A stretch of 6,550 nucleotides of DNA from NCBI GenBank assembly GCA_947302895.1, contig CAMYWU010000086.1, positions 1 through 6,550 on the forward strand. Direction: 5' to 3'. Made by a program: the position numbers and the translations under genes. Shown piece after piece: positions 1-4,914 of this stretch. Each line of letters starts with the position of its first letter. Positions within the stretch are counted from its first letter, which is position 1. The notes below the pieces were generated by a model. That model did no database searches. It was not told the DNA's origin and worked only from the letters and a program-made list of their open reading frames with translations. The stretch comes from an uncultured Clostridia bacterium. GTDB lineage: Bacteria; Bacillota; Clostridia; Oscillospirales; Acutalibacteraceae.

Positions 1-335
1 TTAGGCGGGTTTGGAGTAAAAACATATCTTGTGTTTAAATAACAGGGCTTTTCATATCCTGTAAACTGCCACATTGAGGGAATGCTGATTTTATCAAAGC
101 GTTCATTTTTGCTATCCCATTCGTCGGGTATCTCACTTTCACAGGCAAAGTATTTAAAATCCCATTCTCCGCTTAAAACCTCAACCATTGAGGAAGAATA
201 GCGCTCACTTCTGATGTTTGAGTTTTCATATGCTTCTTCACCCTGAAAAGGAATAAAATATGCCCTGGGCTTTAAAACGTTATCTTTGAAAATCGCAAAG
301 TTTTTAAAATTATTGTTTTTCAGTTGATAAACCAT
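1..335 (-). CDS. Glycoside hydrolase family 2 beta-galactosidase, N-terminal fragment (runs off left edge)
   Basis: The 111 residues visible are the start of a LacZ-type GH2 enzyme, which hydrolyses terminal beta-galactosides. Seen: an ATG at 335, a strong GGAGGT ribosome binding site at 346-341 five bases upstream, and no stop codon to the window edge. The segment F-KDN-LKPRAYFIPF (about residues 16-30), then RYSSSMVEVLSGEWDFKY (45-62) and IPSMWQFTGYEKPCYLNTRY (85-104), follow the order of the GH2 N-terminal sugar-binding (jelly-roll) domain, where the protein usually opens with this same IPS-WQ-GY-KP-Y-N pattern. The catalytic barrel and its Glu residues are outside the window, so substrate cannot be decided; beta-glucuronidase or beta-mannosidase is less likely because of the LacZ-like WQ-TGY-KP motif. 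No signal peptide is visible, so a cytoplasmic enzyme acting on imported sugars is inferred. It lies 52 bp downstream of the nahK-like kinase on the same strand, which suggests a shared glycan-use operon. Confidence 0.88.
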   Translation of the reverse strand, partial: MVYQLKNNNFKNFAIFKDNVLKPRAYFIPFQGEEAYENSNIRSERYSSSMVEVLSGEWDFKYFACESEIPDEWDSKNERFDKISIPSMWQFTGYEKPCYLNTRYVFTPNPP

Positions 336-355
336 AAACAACCTCCATATTTAAA

Positions 356-377
356 GGGAGGGTATGGAGACCCTCCC
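356..377 (-). terminator. Intergenic hairpin between nahK-like gene and GH2 gene (weak terminator or leader structure)
   Basis: A perfect 8-bp GC-rich inverted repeat (GGGAGGGT at 356-363, ACCCTCCC at 370-377) encloses a 6-base loop. Read on the minus strand, the hairpin is followed by TTTAAATAT, a poor U-tract, so full termination is doubtful; partial termination or RNA stabilisation between the two genes is as likely. The loop bases are complementary to the ribosome binding site of the downstream gene (see findings). Confidence 0.55.
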
Positions 378-387
378 CAAGACCATA

Positions 388-1488
388 TTAAATTGATTTA
401 ACAATCTCTTCCATCTCGCTCATATGCTCTTCCATACTGAGCGCAAGCGCCATCTGGTTTCTTGCACGAACAAGATTATGCTCAAGATAATTTGTTTTAA
501 AGTATACGTCGCCATTAAGATAATCGGTTAAGAAACGCATTGAAAGCTCAAGCGTAAGAAGCCATGCGGAAAAAGCAAGGTGGTCCTTTTCGCATTGATT
601 AAGAGTATCGCCGCATTCGCTGAGAAAGCCCTCGGCAAATGCCTTGAAGTATTCAAGATTAATACCAACAGCTGATAAATCCTTTTCATCATCAGCAGCG
701 GTGTTTGCGCCGAAACGTATTGCATCGCCGAAATCATAAAGCGCAAGACCCGGCATAACTGTATCAAGGTCAATAACGCAAACACATTCAAGAGTTTGCT
801 CATCAAACATAACGTTATTGAGCTTTGTATCATTATGGGTAACACGAAGCGGGAGCTTGTTTTCCTCAATCAAATCAACAAGAATTCCCATTTTATCGCT
901 GCGCTCAATAATGAAGTCAACAACATCCTTGCAGCCCGAAGCCCTGTCTTTAACATCGAGGGTTAAAGCAGGCAAAAACTCGTTTTCATAGCGCCATTTT
1001 GTATTATGGAAATTCTCAATAGTTTCGTGAAGGGAATCCGCATCAAAATCGCCGAGCCTCCTCTGGAAACGTCCGAATGCAATACCGCTTGATTTGAACA
1101 TATCTGCGTTTTCAGCAAAGTCAAAGCTAACGCTATCCTTAACAAAAACATAGGCACGGTAAAAAGAGCCGTCTGAGCAGCGATAGTATTTATCGCCGTC
1201 AAGAGTTTTGATATAGTGAAGCGTTTCCCTGTTTTCGTCTCCGCCCTCTTCTCTTATGACCTTTCTGAGATAGGAGGTTACATCGAAAACGTTTTTCATA
1301 AGCTTATCAACATCTTTGAAAACGCCGTTATTAACCTTCTGAACAACGTATTTCTGTTCTTTTTCGCCGTCTTTATACTTGGCGATATAGGTTTTATTAA
1401 TATGACCCGAGCCAAATTCCTTAACGCTTATCAGCTCGCCGTCAAATGCGAAATTGCTTAAAGCCTCTCTCAATTCATCCATAAGCAT
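388..1488 (-). CDS. nahK: N-acetylhexosamine 1-kinase-like phosphotransferase (APH/choline kinase fold)
   Basis: Predicted to phosphorylate the anomeric carbon of GlcNAc/GalNAc with ATP, feeding the lacto-N-biose/galacto-N-biose salvage route in the cytoplasm. The 366-residue protein matches the bifidobacterial NahK/LnpB (about 359 residues) in length and in recalled motif order: GSGHINKTY (26-34), VVQKVNNGVFKDVDKLMKNV (48-67), FH-TKWRYE (160-168), the catalytic loop RVTHNDTKLNN (215-225) with Asp220 as the expected base, IDLDTVMPG (239-247) with metal-binding Asp240/Asp242, YDFGDAIRFGA (251-261), and the C-terminal MRFLTDYLNGDVYF (317-330) and EHNLVRARNQ (336-345). Start choice: the ATG at 1488 lies only 4 bases from a weak AAAGAG site, whereas the ATG at 1482 (MDEL) has a better 10-base spacing, so the real protein may be two residues shorter. 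In bifidobacteria nahK sits beside a lacto-N-biose phosphorylase; here its visible neighbour is a GH2 beta-galactosidase. Another sugar kinase of the aminoglycoside phosphotransferase superfamily is the main alternative. Confidence 0.87.
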   Translation of the reverse strand: MLMDELREALSNFAFDGELISVKEFGSGHINKTYIAKYKDGEKEQKYVVQKVNNGVFKDVDKLMKNVFDVTSYLRKVIREEGGDENRETLHYIKTLDGDKYYRCSDGSFYRAYVFVKDSVSFDFAENADMFKSSGIAFGRFQRRLGDFDADSLHETIENFHNTKWRYENEFLPALTLDVKDRASGCKDVVDFIIERSDKMGILVDLIEENKLPLRVTHNDTKLNNVMFDEQTLECVCVIDLDTVMPGLALYDFGDAIRFGANTAADDEKDLSAVGINLEYFKAFAEGFLSECGDTLNQCEKDHLAFSAWLLTLELSMRFLTDYLNGDVYFKTNYLEHNLVRARNQMALALSMEEHMSEMEEIVKSI

Positions 1489-1513
1489 AATTCTCTTTCA
1501 TTTTATTATTATA

Positions 1514-1542
1514 ATAATAACACATATTTGCCAATTAATCAA
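1514..1542 (-). promoter_or_regulatory. Candidate sigma-A promoter for the nahK-like gene
   Basis: On the minus strand, TTGATT (1542-1537) and TATTAT (1519-1514) are spaced by 17 bases, giving a start near 1507 and a leader of about 20 bases. An overlapping alternative is TTGGCA (1534-1529) with TATAAT (1513-1508), but its 15-base spacing is short. The region is very AT-rich, so such matches arise easily. Confidence 0.4.
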
Positions 1543-1551
1543 ATATATAAG

Positions 1552-1580
1552 TTGAAAAAGTGATTATTTTAGTGTAATAT
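1552..1580 (+). promoter_or_regulatory. fprA: Candidate sigma-A promoter for fprA
   Basis: TTGAAA (1552-1557) and TAATAT (1575-1580) are separated by 17 bases, a good vegetative promoter, with expected transcription start near 1587. The resulting leader of about 110 bases contains the whole foldback element at 1594-1667 and then the AGGAG site at 1687-1691. It is divergent from the nahK-like promoter, so the gap serves both directions. Confidence 0.5.
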
Positions 1581-1593
1581 AAAGAAAAGTAAC

Positions 1594-1667
1594 GGAGCGC
1601 TGAGTCATCGCCCCCTACATTGAAGCCCAAAAGCATTATTTGTAGGGGATGACGACCTCGGCATCCC
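1594..1667. repeat. Small palindromic foldback element in the fprA leader
   Basis: Imperfect terminal inverted repeats face each other: GTCATCGCCCCCTACA at 1604-1619 against TGTAGGGGATGAC at 1641-1653, with 8 unbroken pairs, a 3-base bulge, then 5 more pairs. Weaker complementarity continues outward (GCTGAG at 1599-1604 with CTCGGC at 1657-1662). The right arm also holds its own short palindrome, GGGATG (1646-1651) with CATCCC (1662-1667). It codes for nothing and has no U-tract. The design resembles the small interspersed palindromes common between genes of gut Clostridia. Family membership is inferred from form only. Confidence 0.6.
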
Positions 1668-1697
1668 ACTAACCTAAAGGAACCAAAGGAGAACATT

Positions 1698-2861
1698 ATG
1701 GATATTAAAATTTCAGACAGCATTAAATATATCGGAGTTAACGACTACGATATTGACCTTTTTGAATCGCAGTATATGCTTGAAAACGGAATGGCATATA
1801 ATTCATATGTTATTCTTGATGAAAAGATTGCAATCTGTGATTCTGTAGACAAAATCGCAATAGAAAGATGGATGAATAATATCAGCGAGGTTCTCGGCGA
1901 TAAAGCTCCCGATTATCTCATTGTTCACCACCTTGAGCCCGACCATTCAGCAGGCATTGAAGCAATTGCAGAAAAATTCCCCGAGCTTAAAATCGTTATT
2001 TCATCGGGTGCACTCAGAATGTTTCCCCAGTTCTGCACCATCAACCCTGAAAGAGTTATTGCAGTTAAGGAGGGCGAAGAGCTCAGCCTTGGCGAACACA
2101 CCTTAACCTTCTATATGGCGCCGATGGTTCACTGGCCCGAGGTTATGGTTTCCTACGACAGCAAGGATAAGGTTCTTTTCTCGGCAGACGCTTTCGGAAA
2201 ATTCGGAACAGTTGATGCTGATGAGGGTTGGAGCTGCGAAGCAAGAAGATATTATTTCAATATTGTCGGCAAATACGGCAAGCAGGTTCAGGCACTTCTT
2301 GCAAAGACTGCAAAGCTTGACATTCAGACAATCTGCCCGCTTCACGGACCGATTCTTACTGATACAATTCCCGAGGTTATCAATCTCTATAATACCTGGT
2401 CAAAATATGAGCCCGAAGACAGGGGCGTTTTCATCGCCGTTGCCTCAATCCACGGCAACACCCTCGGCGCTGCTGAAAAGATGAAAGAAATCCTTGAAGC
2501 TAAGGGCTGTCCAAGAGTTGCTATGGCAGACCTTTCAAGAGATGATATTGCAGAATGTGTTGAGGACGGCTTCCGCCACAGCGTACTTCTCTGTATGGCT
2601 TCAAGCTACGATGCAGGCGTTTTTGCACCGATGGCAGACTATCTTCACCACCTTCAGGTTAAAACCTTCCAGAACAGAACCGTTGCCCTTGTTGAGAACA
2701 CCTCATGGGCTCCAAGCGGTTTAAAGACTATGAAGGCTGAATTTGAAAAAATGAGCAATATAAACATTCTTGATAAAACAGTTTCTATTAAAACAAGGGT
2801 AACTGAGCAAAACATCAAAGAGCTTGAAGAGCTTGCTGATGAAATAATAAAAAATATTTAA
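1698..2861 (+). CDS. fprA: Flavodiiron protein (A-type flavoprotein, FprA-like O2/NO reductase)
   Basis: A soluble enzyme expected to reduce O2 to water and/or NO to N2O, protecting an anaerobe. Residues about 1-240 form the metallo-beta-lactamase-like diiron domain with every expected iron ligand visible: H78-x-E80-x-D82-H83 (in VHHLEPDHSAG), H145 (MVHWPE), D164 (SADAFGKFG) and H216 (CPLHGP). Residues about 243-387 form a flavodoxin domain whose FMN phosphate loop reads SIHGNT (250-255), followed by the second flavin loop near CMASSYDAGVF (299-309) and VENTSWAPSG (332-341). Length, 387 residues, is close to the roughly 400 of simple two-domain class A proteins; no extra rubredoxin or flavin reductase domain is fused at the C-terminus. 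The ATG at 1698 is supported by AAAGGAG at 1685-1691, six bases upstream. The next gene is a flavin reductase that could supply its electrons. O2 versus NO preference cannot be read from the sequence. Confidence 0.96.
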   Translation: MDIKISDSIKYIGVNDYDIDLFESQYMLENGMAYNSYVILDEKIAICDSVDKIAIERWMNNISEVLGDKAPDYLIVHHLEPDHSAGIEAIAEKFPELKIVISSGALRMFPQFCTINPERVIAVKEGEELSLGEHTLTFYMAPMVHWPEVMVSYDSKDKVLFSADAFGKFGTVDADEGWSCEARRYYFNIVGKYGKQVQALLAKTAKLDIQTICPLHGPILTDTIPEVINLYNTWSKYEPEDRGVFIAVASIHGNTLGAAEKMKEILEAKGCPRVAMADLSRDDIAECVEDGFRHSVLLCMASSYDAGVFAPMADYLHHLQVKTFQNRTVALVENTSWAPSGLKTMKAEFEKMSNINILDKTVSIKTRVTEQNIKELEELADEIIKNI

Positions 2862-2863
2862 CC

Positions 2864-3023
2864 GATTTGCCTCCCTTGTAAAGGGAGGGGGACCACGAAG
2901 TGGTGGTGGGATGGTCGTTTTCTATAAGAACTACTATCGGCAACGAATTTTCAACGAGTTCTTAATCGCCAAGACCACCCCTCAGTCACTGCGTGACAGC
3001 TCCCCTAACTTGGGCGCCAAATC
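2864..3023. repeat. MITE-like palindromic element between fprA and the flavin reductase gene
   Basis: A 160-bp non-coding stretch begins with GATTTG (2864-2869) and ends with CAAATC (3018-3023). The outer ~50 bases at each end are imperfect inverted copies. Each arm contains short hairpins of its own: CCTCCCTT/AAGGGAGG (2870-2877, 2881-2888) and ACCAC/GTGGT (2892-2896, 2900-2904) on the left, GTCAC/GTGAC (2985-2989, 2993-2997) on the right. An inner inverted repeat, TAAGAACT near 2925 with AGTTCTTA near 2957, brackets the centre. No transposase is present, so any movement would need an enzyme supplied elsewhere. It fills nearly all of the 211-bp gap between the two genes and is read in frame by a spurious upstream extension of the second gene. 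Confidence 0.7.
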
Positions 3024-3072
3024 AGTTTCTCGCTGCACTCAAACAATTATACTAAATAAGGAGTTGAAATTT

Positions 3073-3576
3073 ATGAATGAATGGGCATTAACCAAACTTT
3101 CCTATGGCGTTTACATTGTTACAACCTGGGCTGACGGCGGCAAGCCAACGGGCTGCACAGCTAATTCAGCAATGCAGGTTACAGCAACCCCGGCAACAAT
3201 CGCAGTTTCAATCAACCATGATAACTTCACAAACGAATGCATCAAAAAATCGGGAGTTTTTGCAATCAATATTCTTGGCGAAAACAGCAAGCCGATGAGC
3301 ATCGGAACATTTGGTTTCAGAAGCGGCAGGGATTTTGATAAATTCAGCGCCAAGCCGCCCATCAAAAACTATCTTCCGATTATCGACGACGCAGTTGCAT
3401 ATATTACCTGTAAGGTTATTGATTCAATGGAATCCGAAACCCATACAGTATTTCTTGCCGAGGTTACCGATTGCGATATTCTTTCCGAGGATAACCCGAT
3501 GACTTATGCATACTACCATAAGGTTATCAAGGGCAAAGCGCCGAAAACCGCACCGACGTATATCGAAGAAAAGTAA
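3073..3576 (+). CDS. Flavin reductase domain protein, Hrb-like without rubredoxin domain
   Basis: The 167-residue protein has the FMN-binding flavin reductase fold and most resembles the N-terminal half of high-molecular-weight rubredoxin (NAD(P)H:FprA oxidoreductase) of acetogens. Seen: KLSYGVYIVTT (8-18), TGCTANSAMQVTATPATIAV (26-45), GVFAINIL (61-68), ITCKVIDSMESETHTVFLAE (111-130) and the closing segment AYYHKVIKGKAPKTAPTY (146-163), which in Hrb leads into the rubredoxin domain. Here the chain stops four residues later, and none of the four Cys (28, 56, 113, 134) forms a CxxC pair. The start at 3073 is chosen because AAGGAG at 3058-3063 lies nine bases upstream; the frame stays open to 2911 but that part is repeat-derived (MITE-like element). 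A cytoplasmic role passing electrons to the adjacent FprA, directly or through a separate rubredoxin, is inferred from position and family. Confidence 0.88.
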   Translation: MNEWALTKLSYGVYIVTTWADGGKPTGCTANSAMQVTATPATIAVSINHDNFTNECIKKSGVFAINILGENSKPMSIGTFGFRSGRDFDKFSAKPPIKNYLPIIDDAVAYITCKVIDSMESETHTVFLAEVTDCDILSEDNPMTYAYYHKVIKGKAPKTAPTYIEEK

Positions 3577-3595
3577 GCTTTTCTTTGATAGTGGT

Positions 3596-3616
3596 CCGTG
3601 GACCGTGAACCGTGGT
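3596..3616 (+). repeat. Three tandem heptamers (CCGTGGA, CCGTGAA, CCGTGGT)
   Basis: Three consecutive seven-base units differ only in the last two positions. The first unit overlaps a short palindrome, GGTCC-GT-GGACC (3593-3604). It lies between the flavin reductase stop codon and the terminator and has no coding role. It looks like a remnant of the heptamer-type tandem repeats found between genes in clostridial genomes. Confidence 0.55.
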
Positions 3617-3622
3617 AAGAAT

Positions 3623-3649
3623 AAACCCGAAGGAAATTCCTTCGGGTTT
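3623..3649. terminator. Bidirectional intrinsic terminator between convergent genes
   Basis: AAACCCGAAGG (3623-3633) and CCTTCGGGTTT (3639-3649) form an 11-bp perfect stem around a 5-base loop. On the plus strand it is followed by TATTTATT beyond a T run, ending the fprA/flavin reductase transcript. On the minus strand the outer arm gives TTTATT, ending the transporter transcript, whose stop codon lies only a few bases before the hairpin. One structure thus serves both converging units. Confidence 0.88.
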
Positions 3650-3652
3650 TAT

Positions 3653-4903
3653 TTATTCTGATCTTAATGCGTCTATGGGGCTGAGCTTTGCGGCTTTTCT
3701 TGCGGGATAGATTCCAAAGAAGAGTCCTGTTCCGCTTGAGAAGAGCAGCGCAAGAAGAATCAGCCATATGCTTATCTTGGGCGTTATATCGATTATCGCA
3801 CAGGCTCCGAACGCTCCCGCGACTCCGAGAATAACTCCGATTAAACCGCCGATTAAGCAAAGGATAATCGATTCTGTCAGGAACTGCATCGTTATAACAC
3901 GTGTTTTTGCTCCGAGGGATTTTCGTATACCAATCTCCCTCGTTCGTTCCGTTACCGAAACAAGCATAATGTTCATAACGCCGATACCGCCAACTATAAG
4001 CGAAATTGCGCCAACTCCTGCAATAAAGATTGTAAGAACCTGCATAACTATATCCACGATTTCGATATAGGTTGCCATATTCTGCGCTGTATACATTCCC
4101 TTTTCATAGTTGCGGTGGGCAGCCTTAAGATAGTTAACGGTTGCGTTTCCAACCGCATCATAATCATACCCCTCTTTAGCGATAACAAAAACGCTTGAAA
4201 GATTTGTTCCGCTTCCCGTAATCTGAGTTAAAGTTGTACAGGGCATAAACAGCGCAATAAGCGGCTTATCCGAAGAGGATTTAAGCATACTGCTTACTCC
4301 GCCGCCACCGCCGAGGGTGCTTGCAAGAGTATCAACATTTGCAATTCCGCAAACCTTGATATTCATTGATTTACCGCTTGATGAAACGGTTATTGTTTCA
4401 TTAGTTCCGTCCTCATAACCGAAAACGGTTTTTGCGCTTTCAAGACCCATAACTGCAACGGGGGCATTTGCCTCGTATTCCTCATCGGTGAAAAAGCGCC
4501 CGTAGTTACAGGTATTGGTTAAGGCAAACTGAACATCGCTGTTTACGCCAATCATCAAAACCGTTGCTTCGGTTGCGCTCTTGGTAATCATAGCTCTTCC
4601 GAAGCCCATGAGCATTGGCGAGCAGCGTTCAACGCCGTTAACCTTTTCCTTTATATTTGCAACATCTTCAAGTGATATATAGTCGTTTTCGCCCGCCTGT
4701 GTTTCATCAACACTGACAAGAACGGCATTTGAGCCCATATCCTGAATAAGACCAACGATATAGTCCCTTACACCCGTTCCTGCGCCAACAATCATAATAA
4801 CCGAGGTTATACCGATTATTATTCCGAGCATTGTCAGCAGAGAGCGCATCCAGTTTGCCTTTATACACTTGATGGCAATTTTTAAGCTTTCTGATATGTT
4901 CAC
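3653..4903 (-). CDS. MacB-type ABC transporter permease
   Basis: A four-helix membrane subunit of the MacB/FtsX (type VII) ABC family, which uses ATP-driven motion to work on extracytoplasmic substrates, often peptides or antibiotics. Order seen in 416 residues: amphipathic N-terminus and first membrane helix (about 21-43, LLTMLGIIIGITSVIMIVGA), a large external MacB-PCD-type domain (about 45-275), then FtsX-type helices near 284-312, 340-370 and 378-400. The coupling segment SVTERTREIGIRKSLGA (316-332) and the C-terminal GIYPARKAAKLSPIDALR (397-414) are hallmarks. The external domain carries a Gly5 run (198-202). No ATPase domain is fused, unlike Escherichia coli MacB. The start codon is GTG at 4903, supported by AGGAG at 4915-4911 seven bases upstream; that site overlaps the stop codon of the membrane fusion gene, so translation is probably coupled. 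Comparable to Bacillus YknZ. The substrate is unknown. Confidence 0.92.
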   Translation of the reverse strand: MNISESLKIAIKCIKANWMRSLLTMLGIIIGITSVIMIVGAGTGVRDYIVGLIQDMGSNAVLVSVDETQAGENDYISLEDVANIKEKVNGVERCSPMLMGFGRAMITKSATEATVLMIGVNSDVQFALTNTCNYGRFFTDEEYEANAPVAVMGLESAKTVFGYEDGTNETITVSSSGKSMNIKVCGIANVDTLASTLGGGGGVSSMLKSSSDKPLIALFMPCTTLTQITGSGTNLSSVFVIAKEGYDYDAVGNATVNYLKAAHRNYEKGMYTAQNMATYIEIVDIVMQVLTIFIAGVGAISLIVGGIGVMNIMLVSVTERTREIGIRKSLGAKTRVITMQFLTESIILCLIGGLIGVILGVAGAFGACAIIDITPKISIWLILLALLFSSGTGLFFGIYPARKAAKLSPIDALRSE

Positions 4904-4914
4904 TGCTGCACTCC

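Noticed and set aside
1604..1653. Possible intrinsic terminator or riboswitch in the fprA leader
   Set aside because: The stem is not followed by a U-tract, and I could not match it to any riboswitch consensus; its symmetry fits a foldback repeat better.
3025..3053. Possible promoter before the flavin reductase gene using TATACT at 3048-3053
   Set aside because: No acceptable -35 hexamer lies 16-18 bases upstream, and the implied start would fall at the ribosome binding site.
2911..3072. A 54-codon N-terminal extension of the flavin reductase
   Set aside because: It lies mostly in the palindromic element, has no ribosome site at its ATG, and family members begin near the MNEWALTKLSYG segment with a good AAGGAG site before 3073.
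3513..3860. A 115-residue Arg/Ser-rich minus-strand frame across the terminator
   Set aside because: It overlaps the end of the permease gene in another frame, crosses a strong terminator and is rich in residues typical of shadow frames.
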